From contig OX392532.1 in NCBI GenBank assembly GCA_947623455.1, positions 52,765,058 to 52,829,057 on the forward strand: a stretch of DNA of 64,000 nt, given 5' to 3'. The position numbers and the translations under genes were made by a program. Numbering within the stretch: position 1 is the stretch's first letter; each line of letters opens with the position of its first letter. Below the pieces are notes generated by a model. That model was not told the origin of the DNA. It ran no database searches and saw only the letters and a list, made by a program, of their open reading frames with translations. Positions 9,846 through 22,350 of this stretch are shown here, piece by piece. This DNA comes from Mimachlamys varia (Eukaryota; Mollusca; Bivalvia; Pectinida; Pectinidae).

Positions 9846-12317
9846 AAACTGTCAAGTGCCATAGGACTAGTAGAAGTTCCTGCGAATTCCTCAGACTCGT
9901 ATTGATCAAATATAAACAAATTGTACTGACTGTACATTTAGGTACTGTAAAGCACTTTAGAGTGGGTTGCTATTTTAGTTAGATATGACGTTATATCACA
10001 TGTTGTGGCAAATTTAAAAATGATACGAAACCCGGAAGTGTAGAACACTGTACTTGTTCTCATCTGTTACTCATATACGTAAGTAACAAGGATATAGTTG
10101 TTAAACACCATATACTTTTAAAATAAACAAATTAAATATGATTCAATTTTAAAACTGCGTGCGGCCAGGATCTCATTTGAGGTGTGTAGTGTCGAAGTCG
10201 AGACGGATCCGGATCGGGGACAATCAGTGTATTATTGATGTAAGATACTGTATAGTAAATATCTCGGGTAAAGGGCATTGGAGTGTATCAGCTTTGATTT
10301 TAATTATCCACGCTCTGGTGACTTATATCTATTGCTGCGATCACAGTACGGTCTGTGACGTAACTAAGTTTTAATACAAGAGACGATAACCCGTTTATGA
10401 TTACCAGTCTCTTGGGTTATGATATATTTTACAGTTATTGACTGGTTTTGAAGGCAACAAGTAATTTGTTAGACCCATAGATACCACATGTAATTTGTTA
10501 GTTTGGACACTTATAATCCGGAAGCTTTAATCATTCTTGCTAATCGAAACATACCAGTATGAGATTAAAAAGGAAATGATAAAAAAACGAATACCCAAAC
10601 TAGTCTACAGATAGGTTACATGTTGTCGTATTCCCCACGCAAAACGGAGACTGGGGACAGGATCAAATTTAATGTTCCCGCCATGATGTAGCATTGGTTC
10701 CGTCTTCGTCCGCTGGAAATCCGAATATCAGGTCGTGAAGCGGATGCAAAATCACCAAAAAAAACAAACGTCATTCCGCCATAATGTCGTTTCTGTTCAT
10801 TTACTTTTTAACACAAAGAGATATTGAACAGTATTCAGTCCTGATTTTGTGACGATCTTAGTTGTGGCCACATTTAGTAAAATGGTATGACCGACATTGG
10901 AGAGCCTTGTCTGAAACCAAAGAAAAGTTTTAGAAAACCACAAAAATTACTCCTCTTTGGTTGTCAGCGGGACACTGCATTCTTGTCATACTGACACATG
11001 TAATGAAACGAACTGTAGCGATTATGATATTCTTTTATGACATCAATAACTTTGTTTCAAAACCAAATAAAATAGATCACAATTAAAACACATCTCAATT
11101 TGTCTAAATAAAAAAAATCGTGAAGACTTTTCGTTGCTTAGACAACGGCAACCTATTGGTGTGTGTGGTGTAATACCGAGAGGTGACGGAAATAACCGAG
11201 CGTTTACGATCCTAGGTGTACCGCTCGTGGCACCATGTTTACATGTTGTCATAGTCCAGAGTCGTGGGACCTCCCATGCACGAGACGTAACCCGAACCGC
11301 TCCCCGTGCTCTTTCCGGGTATATCCTAACCAAAGCCGCGACATAATAAAAAATTCAACAAACTCCAAGAAATTAAAATTCGATATCATCACAAAACACC
11401 TCATTTTCTCGCGTCTTTGAAATTCTCACTTCTTTGTGAAATGTGTAGGTAAGTATCAAATATCCACGGTGAGTGTTCGCTGAGACAAGGAACCGTTTTA
11501 TAACCACTATTGTTATGATATCCTTTCTCTTCAAATTTCAATAGAACATACAAACAATCGTTCAAAACTCTAATTTTTGGTTTCCGATTTATTGAAACCT
11601 TGATGCGTTCCATTGTAAACATAATTGTATGATATATTATGCTATGCTGTCAACACTATCTTGGGTTAATGCGACTTAAGTTTTGTGACCGAGTTTGCTA
11701 TTGAAATGAAATAGGCTACACTTTCGAAAGATTTGAACAAAGCCACGAAAACAGCTGACATCTAAATTTAACATCATCATACAGATTCACAGTTTGCATT
11801 CGTTATATATATCTTAGTATAGTCAGCTCCTGCGAATGAAATGACGTCCACTACAAATCAATCAGTCCATAATTGCTTATTTTGCCAGTCGGGACACTGT
11901 TTTTGGTCACTTTTTCACGGTCACCTAAACACTAGCGATACAAATCGACAGCTATAATATACAAATGAGAGAGTTGCACATGGCTATCATTGTACTATTA
12001 TATTATGATATAGCATAATATGATAATTAACCTATTACAATATAATACAACGTAATATTGCTTGTAAGAGGCATTTTGATTGGCTTAGAAATTTGTGGTA
12101 TCATCTCTCGAATACGTAAGAAATGGCGTCACCATTTGTAACGTCGCCTTTGATTTGCTGATACAACAGCGTAATGATTTCTGAGAGGAAAGAGTCCCAC
12201 AATAAAAGTGGACTTTCATAAGGATTATGTAAAAAAGATAAAATCATAATATGATGGCAGTACACTCCTTATGTTTGTGTTCTCGATCAATAACATAAAA
12301 ATGAAATCGAAATTAAT
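9846..12317. other. Intergenic region, nothing recognised
   Basis: About 2.5 kb with only short, low-complexity open frames in both strands. A very AT-rich patch lies at about 11990-12060. I recognise no gene, RNA or element. Confidence 0.5.
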
Positions 12318-12515
12318 CCTTAAATGATATAATGTAATGTTATATAATATCCTTAAATAATATAATGTAATGTTATATAATATCCTTAAATGATATAATG
12401 TAATGTAATATAATGTCCTTTAATTATATAATGTAATGTTATATAATATCCTTAAATAATATAATGTTATATACATTGTAATATCATTAAATAATATAAT
12501 GTAATATTATATCAT
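12318..12515. repeat. AT-rich ~35-bp tandem repeat, about 5 copies
   Basis: Units of the form ATCCTTAAATAATATAATG followed by TAATGTTATATAAT repeat with small variation until the sequence switches abruptly to pyrimidine-rich at about 12516. Confidence 0.85.
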
Positions 12516-14334
12516 CCTAGCCCTCCTCCTAACCTCCCCCTCCCTTCCTCTTTCTCTTCCTCCTCTAATCCTTGTCATACTCCTAGCCCTAGCCCCCAAC
12601 CCCTCCTCCTATTCGTCCTAACCTCCCCCCTCCCTCCCTCCCTCCTCCTCTTCCTCGTCCTAGCCCCTCTCTTCTTCCTCCTCGTCCTAGCCTTCCCCTT
12701 CATTTCCTCTTCCTCCTCCTCGACTTCAATGTCCTTCTAATCCTCCTTATCTGCATCTTTCCTGCCATTTTAAATCCTTATCCATCATCCTTATTGTCCT
12801 TCTTCACCTCTTCCCCCTCCTCCTCGTCCTAACCCCTTCCCTTCCCCTCCTGCTCGTCCTAACCCCTTCCCTTCCTGCTCGTCCTAACTCCTTCCCTTTC
12901 CCCTCCTGCTCGTCCTAACCCCTTCCCTTCCTGCTCGTCCTAACCCCTTCCCTTTCCCCTCCTGCTCGTCCTAACCCCTTCCCTTCCCCTCCTGCTCGTC
13001 CTAACCCCTTCCCTTCCCCCTCCTGCTCGTCCTAACCCCTTCCCTTCCTGCTCGTCCTAACCCCTTCCCTTTCCCCTCCTGCTCGTCCTAACCCCTTCCC
13101 TTTCCCCTCCTGCTCGTCCTAACCCCTTCCCTTCCCCCTCCTGCTCGTCCTAACCCCTTCCCTTCCTGCTCGTCCTAACCCCTTCCCTTTCCCCTCCTGC
13201 TCGTCCTAACCCCTTCCCTTTCCCCTCCTGATCGTCCTAACCCCTTCCCTTCCCCCTCCTGCTCGTCCTAACCCCTTCCCTTCCCCCTCCTGCTCGTCCT
13301 AACCCCTTCCCTTCCTGCTCGTCCTAACCCCTTCCCTTTCCCCTCCTGCTCGTCCTAACCCCTTCCCTTCCTGCTCGTCCTAACCCCTTCCCTTTCCCCG
13401 TCTGATCGTCCTAACCCCTTCCCTTCCTGCTCGTCCTAACCCCTTCCCTTTCCCCTCCTGCTCGTCCTAACCCCTTCCCTTTCCCCTCCTGATCGTCCTA
13501 ACCCCTTCCCTTCCCCCTCCTGCTCGTCCTAACCCCTTCCCTTCCCCCTCCTGCTCGTCCTAACCCCTTCCCTTCCTGCTCGTCCTAACCCCTTCCCTTT
13601 CCCCTCCTGCTCGTCCTAACCCCTTCCCTTCCTGCTCGTCCTAACCCCTTCCCTTTCCCCGTCTGATCGTCCTAACCCCTTCCCTTCCCCTCCTGCTCGT
13701 CCTAACCCCTTCCCTTCCCTTCCTGCTCGTCCTAACCCCTTCCCTTTCCCCGTCTGATCGTCCTAACCCCTTCCCTTTCCCCGTCTGATCGTCCTAACCC
13801 CTTCCCTTTCCCCGTCTGATCGTCCTAACCCCTTCCCTTCCTGATCGTCCTAACCCCTTCCCTTCCTGCTCGTCCTAACCCCTTCCCTTCCCTTCCTGCT
13901 CGTCCTAACCCCTTCCCTTTCCCCGTCTGATCGTCCTAACCCCTTCCCTTTCCCCGTCTGATCGTCCTAACCCCTTCCCTTTCCCCGTCTGATCGTCCTA
14001 ACCCCTTCCCTTTCCCCGTCTGATCGTCCTAACCCCTTCCCTTTCCCCGTCTGATCGTCCTAACCCCTTCCCTTCCTGATCGTCCTAACCCCTTCCCTTC
14101 CTGCTCGTCCTAACCCCTTCCCTTCCCTTCCTGCTCGTCCTAACCCCTTCCCTTTCCCCGTCTGATCGTCCTAACCCCTTCCCTTTCCCCGTCTGATCGT
14201 CCTAACCCCTTCCCTTTCCCCGTCTGATCGTCCTAACCCCTTCCCTTTCCCCGTCTGATCGTCCTAACCCCTTCCCTTTCCCCGTCTGATCGTCCTAACC
14301 CCTTCCCTTTCCCCGTCTGATCGTCCTAACCCCT
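12516..14334. repeat. Pyrimidine-rich satellite with CCTAACCCC core
   Basis: After a degenerate CT-rich lead-in (12516-12820), units of about 22-31 bp repeat: a fixed TCGTCCTAACCCCTTCCCTT followed by a variable TCCCCTCCTGC, CCTGC or TCCCCGTCTGA. Towards the right the CCCCGTCTGA type takes over, with blocks of several units repeated together (for example near 13730 and 13900). The other strand is purine-rich with G runs. The array ends sharply at about 14334. Confidence 0.95.
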
Positions 14335-14484
14335 TGGTGAAGGAGACCTTTGTAACATAAATAATAAGTACAACTTCTATACGCCATAGGAATGTAAATA
14401 CTATCATTATATCTATATAAACAACACGTGGTCGGCGCCTTAAACGTTTCACCTCAACTCAGTCACAGAAATGTTAAATATGTC

Positions 14485-15700
14485 ATTTCCTCTTACTTAT
14501 AACCTAAGTGCACAATTCGGGCACCCAGAGCTTTGTCAGCTTACATATAACCTAAGTGCACAATTCGGGCACCCAGAGCTTTGTCAGCTTACATATAACC
14601 TAAGTGCACAATTCGGGCACCCAGAGCTTTGTCAGCTTACATATAACCTTAGTGCACAATTCGGGCACCCAGAGCTTTGTCAGCTCACATATAACCTAAG
14701 CGCACAATTCGGGCACCCAGAGCTTTGTCAGCTTACATATAACCTAAGTGCACAATTCGGGCACCCAGAGCTTTGTCAGCTTACATATAACCTAAGTGCA
14801 CAATTCGGGCACCCAGAGCTTTGTCAGCTTACATATAACCTAAGTGCACAATTCGGGCACCCAGAGCTTTGTCAGCTTACATATAACCTTAGTGCACAAT
14901 TCGGGCACCCAGAGCTTTGTCAGCTTACATATAACCTTAGTGCACAATTCGGGCACCCAGAGCTTTGTCAGTTCACATATAACCTAAGCGCACAATTCGG
15001 GCACCCAGAGCTTTGTCAGCTTACATATAACCTTAGTGCATAATTCGGGCACCCAGAGCTTTGTCAGCTTACATATAACCTTAGTGCACAATTCGGGCAC
15101 CCAGAGCTTTGTCAGCTTACATATAACCTTAGTGCACAATTCGGGCACCCAGAGCTTTGACAGTTCACATATAACCTAAGCGCACAATTCGGGCACCCAG
15201 AGCTTTGTCAGCTCACATATAACCTAAGTGCACAATTCGGGCACCCAGAGCTTTGTCAGCTTACATATAACCTTAGTGCACAATTCGGGCACCCAGAGCT
15301 TTGACAGTTCACATATAACCTAAGCGCACAATTCGGGCACCCAGAGCTTTGTCAGCTTACATATAACCTAAGTGCACAATTCGGGCACCCAGAGCTTTGT
15401 CAGCTTACATATAACCTTAGTGCACAATTCGGGCACCCAGAGCTTTGTCAGCTCACATATAACCTAAGCGCACAATTCGGGCACCCAGAGCTTTGTCAGC
15501 TTACATATAACCTAAGTGCACAATTCGGGCACCCAGAGCTTTGTCAGCTTACATATAACCTAAGTGCACAATTCGGGCACCCAGAGCTTTGTCAGCTTAC
15601 ATATAACCTTAGTGCACAATTCGGGCACCCAGAGCTTTGTCAGCTTACATATAACCTTAGTGCACAATTCGGGCACCCAAAGCTTTGTCAGCTTACAGTA
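14485..15700. repeat. 48-bp tandem satellite, about 25 copies
   Basis: Units of 48 bp begin near CTTACATATAACCTAAGTGC and include AATTCGGGCACCCAGAGC. Variation is limited to a few sites (CTAAGT, CTTAGT, CTAAGC; CAGCTT, CAGTTC). Because 48 is a multiple of three, the array reads as a false protein of 16-residue repeats (LTYNLSAQFGHPELCQ). In-frame stops in several units (TAA near 15042, TGA in the GAGCTTTGA variants near 15157 and 15300) argue against coding. Confidence 0.95.
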
Positions 15701-16069
15701 ATATTAGCTTTATTATTTACATATAACACGTAATTCCACATTGTCTGCTTTCACTCATCCAACCCTGACAACACATTTGAACTCTTCCAAATCAAAGGTT
15801 GGAATAGTTCATTATGAAACTTCAGGGGTGAATGAGTTTATATGAGATTACAGACAAAGAAGATGAAGTCACGTGATCTTGAATATCCATGTGTTTCTCT
15901 CCTGACATCCCAAACTCACGGATTTTTTCTTCTGACGGAATCGGAGTCCTTCCACCCTCTTTGTACGAAAATATTAAACTGCTCTCAGTTGGCAATGCAT
16001 AATTCTATGAATGCCAACAGGAAAAAGCAAATCTTACATGAAGCAATTCGTTGAAATGAATTTGGTTTG
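15701..16069. other. Spacer between satellite and SINE
   Basis: Contains a 70-codon open frame (15842-16054) with no recognisable family. Judged non-coding. Confidence 0.4.
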
Positions 16070-16965
16070 GTTTATTTTAGTTACGTCCTATTAACAGCCA
16101 GGGCCATTTAAGGACGTGCCATGTTTCAGAGGTTGAGGAAAGCTGGAGCTCAAGGAGAAAAAAACACCGACCTACGGTCAGTACCCGGCAACTGTCACAC
16201 ATGGGTTTCGAAATCGCAACCCTGAGATGGAGGGGAGGGGGGGGGGCTAGTGGTGGAATGTCGGGACACCTTAACCACTCGGCCACCGTGACCCCGAGGT
16301 GGAGGGCTAGTGGTGGAATGTCAGGACACCTTATCCACTCGGCCACCGTGACCCCGAGGTGGAGGGCTAGTGGTGGAATGTCGGGACACCTTAACCACTC
16401 GACCACCGTGACCCCGAGGTGGAGGGCTAGTGGTGGAATGTCAGGACACCTTAACCACTCGGCCACCGTGACCCCGAGGTGGAGGGCTAGTGGTGGAATG
16501 TCAGGACACCTTAACCACTCGGCCACCGTGACCCCGAGGTGGAGGGCTAGTGGTGGAATGTCAGGACACCTTAACCACTCGGCCACCGTGACCCCGAGGT
16601 GGAGGGCTAGTGGTGGAATGTCAGGACACCTTAACCACTCGGCCACCGTGACCCCGAGGTGGAGGGCTAGTGGTGGAATGTCGGGACACCTTAACCACTC
16701 GACCACCGTGACCCCGAGGTGGAGGGCTAGTGGTGGAATGTCAGGACACCTTAACCACTCGACCACCGTGACCCCGAGGTGGAGGGCTAGTGGTGGAATG
16801 TCGGGACACCTTAACCACTCGACCACCGTGACCCCGAGGTGGAGGGCTAGTGGTGGAATGTCAGGACACCTTAACCACTCGACCACCGTGACCCCGAGGT
16901 GGAGGGCTAGTGGTGGAATGTCAGGACACCTTAACCACTCCGCCACTAATGAAGCTTAGCAATAC
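16070..16965 (-). mobile_element. tRNA-derived SINE (minus strand) whose A-box head is amplified 12 times at 60 bp
   Basis: Read on the minus strand, the element has a tRNA-like A box (GTGGCCGAGTGGTTAAGG), a degenerate B box (GATTTCGAAACCC, at about 16205-16217 on +) and a body containing GGTACTGACCGTAGGTCGG. Its tail runs TTAATAGGACGTAACTAAAA. The first 60 bp, holding the A box, are tandemly repeated about 12 times (16250-16945), nearly exactly in phase and differing mainly at GGGACA/AGGACA and GGCC/GACC. The repeat reads open in two frames on opposite strands purely because 60 is a multiple of three. The same body recurs near 53.7 kb, supporting an interspersed family. Confidence 0.85.
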
Positions 16966-18593
16966 AATTCCTTAATAAAAATGTCATTTCAATTTATTAA
17001 TCTTTATATTTATGATATATAGAATAAAACAAAAGGCTTTTTTCAACATTTGTATTCGAATTCAGTTGTAACATGAAATATTGGAAAACAGGCTTAATGC
17101 TTATATAAACTTTCCTAAATCGTTTTCGGAATCTGAGGTTAAGAATGAAGAAATAATGTTGAAGGGAGCAAAAACAAAAAACAAAGACTGGTTCATAATA
17201 GTATTTGGATGATATACAGTTGTATATCGTAACGATGATTATAATATACACGTAGCGAAACATCAGTCATCACTAAAACATACCTAAAGTGTGAGAAAAT
17301 GTCAGAAAAATATATACTCAGACATTTTAATTTCTTCTTGTGTGAAAAAAATGTACACAAATTGAAGTGCTGTAATCTTTCGTAGATATAAATATACATA
17401 ACGTTAACTACCGCCGAAGGTACGGTGCTGTTTTATCCCGGTAATGTAACGTTCACACCTGTGAGCAGTGAGGCGAAACGAAGTTAAGTATAACACCTGA
17501 GATTGGAGACGTCTTTGAACAGCCATTAAATAAAAAAAATACATGTACCGCCTTCTTAAATTTACTTACAAAAATTATTGTAACTACACTTTACACTACG
17601 CACGTGAAAATGGTATTTATCATAACTTAGCTGGATAAAAAATTCCAGCATCACTTACCTCTGTTCGATTTTAAAGAACGGGTAATTTAACGGAACTGAA
17701 GCGGAAAAGATATGTTTTTTTTTTTAATCTCAAAACATTAAGGAATTATATGCTTTACAAGAGTGTGAAGTTCAAATTGAAATCCTTTTTTTTTAAATCC
17801 ATGTCATTAACATTTTTTCTTTGTTGAATTTTTGCTGTTTCAGTTTTCAAAACAATCAAATAGTTTGTTTGTTTTAATAAACAGTATATATACATTCCAA
17901 AATTTATTTTTCATTAAAACGAAAGTAAGCTGATGAAGCTTCTTGGAAGTGACTGAAAAATGAATATTGTTAAATGTCTTGTTAGCTTTAGCCTATATTA
18001 AATGACACGCAATTTCTTGGTAAATTATAAAATATGCGAAAAATGAATATATGCTTTCATGTTTTGTATTTATGACATTATAATATAGAACAAGTCATGA
18101 ATGGGAATAATTTTTAGAGTAATATTATTTTGAAACTTCCATTTTGTTATCGAATACGCTGACTATACTTTTAGCTTATTGTTACATAGTGCTCAATAAT
18201 ACAAAATGGTGCACGTGCAGTGCTGATTCACTCTACAAAAAATATAAATCCGCGTCATGTGATCCTGTTGTGTTTGCGTGAATAAGGTCAAAGTTTACCG
18301 TAAGTGCACTTGACAAAAAGTACACAATCACATTCTCGTTTTAAAACAATCACTGTTGTAAGCGCAACATCCCCGGCAAGGGAGGATATTGAATTTGAAT
18401 AAAATGCCGTCATTCGCTGAGCTTGTAATTTGTGTCAAGTCTGTGAGCCTTTTAACCATTTTATTTTTCCTAATCTGTTATTATGATTGGAACTCTTCAG
18501 ACTCCTTTGACGATATTTTACACAGAAAAATCTATCAAACGTAAAACAATAGATGAACCCTATTGTTGCCGCTCAAAGACAGTATTACACGTA
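16966..18593. other. AT-rich intergenic region, nothing recognised
   Basis: Short open frames only, without family resemblance; no repeats longer than simple A/T runs. Confidence 0.5.
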
Positions 18594-18712
18594 CAGGGGC
18601 GGGTCACATTACAGGGGCGGGTCACATTACAGGGGCGGGTCAGGGGCGGATCACATTACAGGGGCGGGTCACATTACAGGGGCGGGTCACATTACAGGGG
18701 CGGATCACATTA
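18594..18712. repeat. 18-bp tandem repeat of GC boxes, 7 copies
   Basis: Units are GGGGCGGGTCACATTACA with minor variants (GGGCGGATC; one unit shortened). Each contains GGGGCGG, the core of an Sp1-type GC box, in an otherwise AT-rich region. Confidence 0.95.
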
Positions 18713-18923
18713 TAAATAAAAAACTAAATATTAATCGAGCGGCGCGAACAATAACGGAGAATGATAGAGACCGAGTAATGGAAGCATCAAGAGAAAAATA
18801 AAAAAAAAAACAACCCCGAAAATACAAGAATGGCACCGGTTGTAGTCAACTATTCTTTACCAGGACGTCCGGGGTTCAATTCCACAATCCAGGTACTCCC
18901 TGTTCAAGGATGATGAATATGAA

Positions 18924-19007
18924 CCAATAGGGAAATCGAAACGTCGGCATTTTCCGTAAACGAGAAAATTTTCTCGTTTACGAAAAGTGCCGACGGTTCC
19001 CGATTGG
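18924..19007. mobile_element. Short fold-back element, family F1 copy B
   Basis: The palindrome is centred on GAGAAAATTTTCTC, with arms CGTCGGCATTTTCCGTAAAC and GTTTACGAAAAGTGCCGACG and outer ends CCAATAGGG and CCCGATTGG. It is the most complete of the three copies. Confidence 0.8.
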
Positions 19008-20111
19008 AATATGAATTGCAAAAAAAATTGTAAAATAAATAAATTCAATCAAAAGTAGAGTCGAAGGCAAAACTAGTATGTATGTTTCCTGTTCCACAGA
19101 CATTCCGAATAGTTTTCCTGTACGATGTGATCGAAGAGATCGGAGGAACACCGAGTAGCGATACTGACAGAATTTGATCATCATACCGTTCTATTCTAAC
19201 TGATAGATTTCACTGTGGGACTAAATTAGAAATATTTTATTCATTACTCACTAAAATGGAGTCTACTAATAAGTACATGGTGACTCATTGTCGGTTATTT
19301 AAGCCCTCGAACAACGCATTTATTATTTCTTTAACGTTGCTGGGACTGCAGAAGGGAAAACACACCGAAACCCGGTTTACCGGCATGAAAGTTAAACCAA
19401 GTCGTTTTACCTGTACCGATGTTCTTGATTAATTATTATTATTGATTTAAGAATAATTACATATTTTTTAGCAATATCTAAGAAGATTTTTTTTCTGTCA
19501 ACCGATATTACAGAAACAGTCTGCCTCACCTGAAGGTTCACTTTTTACGATGTTTTACGTACGTTCAAGGCGGGAATAGATGCGGCTAAATGACACTGAT
19601 CATATTGCGTTCATAGCCTTATGAATGCGTTCATTGCCTTATTAACGCATTTTTCACCAGCAGTGTAAACATATATAGGAATTGACTTTGCAATATGAAA
19701 ATATGAGTCATTTGAAACAAGTTTGGTGGGCATTAACATGTAAAAGATAATATAACAATTGAAAAAAAAATCCCCCAATAGTGTTTCTTAGCTTGAAGAT
19801 TAACCAAAAATCAATAACCCTTGATTTATCGATCTATCCTCGGTGTCATCGGAAACGACTTCGGGATCAATTGCCAGGCCACGTGTTATGCTCGGAGGTT
19901 AATACCGTACATCTGAGGTTAATAAGTTCGTCTTTTGTCCCGCTTCCTGTTAATAGGTACACGGTCGACCCACAGGTGTAAGCCCTGTAGTCAGTGCGCA
20001 CGCGCTCACGTGAAACAAACATATTCGGCTTGTCGATTTAAGATTATTGATGGAAAATATTGATTTGTGCATAGCCCATGATCGCCAGTGAATACAGACG
20101 AAGTTGAGTTT
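19008..20111. other. Intergenic, nothing recognised
   Basis: Unassigned AT-rich sequence; open frames are short and unlike known families. Confidence 0.5.
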
Positions 20112-20266
20112 ACGCACAAGGACCTGAGAATTCGTTACAGCTGTTTTTTGGCACTACACGAAGATGTTTTAAAGCGTAGTTTGTTTTGCAAATTGATAAT
20201 ACCCCAACCCTTCCAGCGAAACATTACTCTAAAAAGCTTACAAGTTCTCAGGACCCTGTGCATACA
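20112..20266. mobile_element. Small TIR element (CCACAGGGACCCGA family), copy 2
   Basis: The left end GCACAAGGACCTGAGAATTC pairs with the right end AAGTTCTCAGGACCCTGTGC in inverted orientation. The motif matches the termini at 5041 and 5281. Confidence 0.55.
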
Positions 20267-21639
20267 ATTTTGGAAAAGGTAATTGTGACCAAATCACAAG
20301 ATATAAGCCAAAATTGATGACATCATACAACAAACAGAATTTATAAAAATAAAGAAAACATGACATGAAACGATGTGATATCAAAGACATTACTATCGAA
20401 TGCATAATAATTACACATATATATATACACATGTATTTATAGTTTTTATCAACTAGTGTTTTCATCAGACCCCCTACTGCGCATTTCAATTTATTTCCTT
20501 TTTCTGGAATGACTTTTTTTCATTAATTAATTAATATCGAATTAATTTGAGTTGAGATGATTAAAGCCAGACGAAGTTTTTAATTAGAATCTTTCCCCCG
20601 ACTAAGTCAGGTTACGACATACGTTCCTGTTTGAGGATACGAGCGTCTTTTACCAGTTCCGGAGCCTTATTTTCAAAGATTAGTCAGCTTTACAGCACTA
20701 AAAACATAACAATTCGAAACCGCATAAACTATTAGAGAAAAACAAAATCATTATTGTATAATATACATGTAGTTAAAAGCACTCTTAATGATAAGTTCAA
20801 TATATCCAAATAAAGAAATGCTTATAAGAAGACCTAATGAAAAAAATGTTAACGAAAATTTTGTTGATGAAAGCGATCTCAAGATGACAGAACTTTTTCC
20901 ACCGAGAGTACATTGTAATTATCCGCTTTAGAAGCTACTCTTTCACAGAGTTCTGCACATCGGCAAAAAGGTCAAAGGTCACATGGTTCTTATTCATATT
21001 CCTGCAATGGATAGACTTTTAATTCGACCGTTGACGAAGCTGAAAGGAAGAAACGAATGTGATTAATTTACAACAACGATCTAAACTCGACGTAGCGAAT
21101 CATTTGAATTCGGATTTGATAAATATAATTATACATAATGAATGAGGGAGCGGATCACGGAGAAAATTGGTTTACGGTAGTGTTTTTTTGTGTGTGTGTA
21201 AAACCGTTGTGTGAGGTTTTTAATAAAGTTTACAGAAGCACCGCGGTATTTCTCTCTTGGGGGATCAGTGCAAAATATTATGAGACGAATATTTTCTTTA
21301 AAACTTCAACCTGTGGGAGATGCATGATAATTATCGTCGACAAAAAGCATCACGAACATAGTTATTTTGCTCGATCTGTTTAAATGACTTCGTTACTTTA
21401 TAACGCCAAATGAATCACAGCAGATATTCTTTATGGAACAAATTGATAAAATAGCAACACTAATAGGTACACCCCCTGTCAGGTCGCGAGAAGAATAAAA
21501 ACATGTTATAAACAAACTGTAGCGCCCCCTGCCGGGACCGAGAACGGTCTTCTTTTTTCTCTTGCTTATGTTGGCATTGAAAGGAAGTTGACCGCTTGTC
21601 CCTATTGTTAGAAGCGAGAAGAACCAATGTAATGCTCTC
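20267..21639. other. Intergenic, nothing recognised
   Basis: No supported gene. An 81-codon open frame at 21138-21383 has no family features I recognise. Confidence 0.5.
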
Positions 21640-22350
21640 CCTCCCGTCTTTTCTAACTTTCCGGTGGTGGGTCCCTAGGGCTCCCGTCTTTTCTAACCTT
21701 CCGGTGGTGGGTCCCTAGGGCTCCCGTCTTTTCTAACCTTCCGGTGGTGGGTCCCTAGGGCTCCCGTCTTTTTTAATCTTTCGGCGGTGGGTTCCTAGGG
21801 CTCCTGTCTTTTCTTACCTTTCGGTGGTGGGTCCCTAGGGCTCCCGTCTTTTCTTACCTTTCGGTGGTGGGTCCCTAGGGCTCCCGTCTTTTCTAACCTT
21901 TCGGTGGTGGGTCCCTAGGGCTCCCGTCTTTTCTAACCTTCCGGTGGTGGGTCCCTAGGGCTCCCGTCTTTTCTAACCTTCCGGTGGTGGGTCCCTAGGG
22001 CTCCCGTCTTTTCTAATCTTTCGGCGGTGGGTCCCTAGGGCTCCCGTCTTTTCTAACCTTTCGGCGTGAGTCCGTAGGGCTCCTGTTTTTTCTAACCTTT
22101 CGGTGGTGGGTCCCTAGGGCTCCTGTCATTTCTAACCTTTCGGTGGTGGGTCCCTAGAGCTCCCGTCTTTGCTAACCTTTCGGCGGTGAGTCCGTAGGGC
22201 TCCTGTCTTTTCTAACCTTTCGGTGGTGGGTCCCTAGAGCTCCCGTCTTTGCTAACTTTTCGGTGGTGGGTCCCTAGGGCTCCTGTCTTTTCTAATCTTT
22301 CGGCGGTGGGTCCCTAGGGCTCCCGTCTTTTCTAACCTTTCGGTGGTGGG
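21640..22350. repeat. 40-bp tandem repeat, about 18 copies
   Basis: Units consist of CCGGTGGTGGGTCCCTAGGG followed by CTCCCGTCTTTTCTAACCTT. Left copies are nearly identical; right copies vary (TTTCGGCGG, CTCCTGTC, and indels near 22065). Confidence 0.95.

Noticed and set aside
14471..15043. 190-residue repeat protein
   Set aside because: It is a 48-bp satellite; other units in the same frame carry stop codons and there is no start, splice or composition evidence for coding.
16077..16959. Two overlapping repeat proteins on opposite strands
   Set aside because: Both arise from 60-bp tandem copies of a tRNA-like SINE head.
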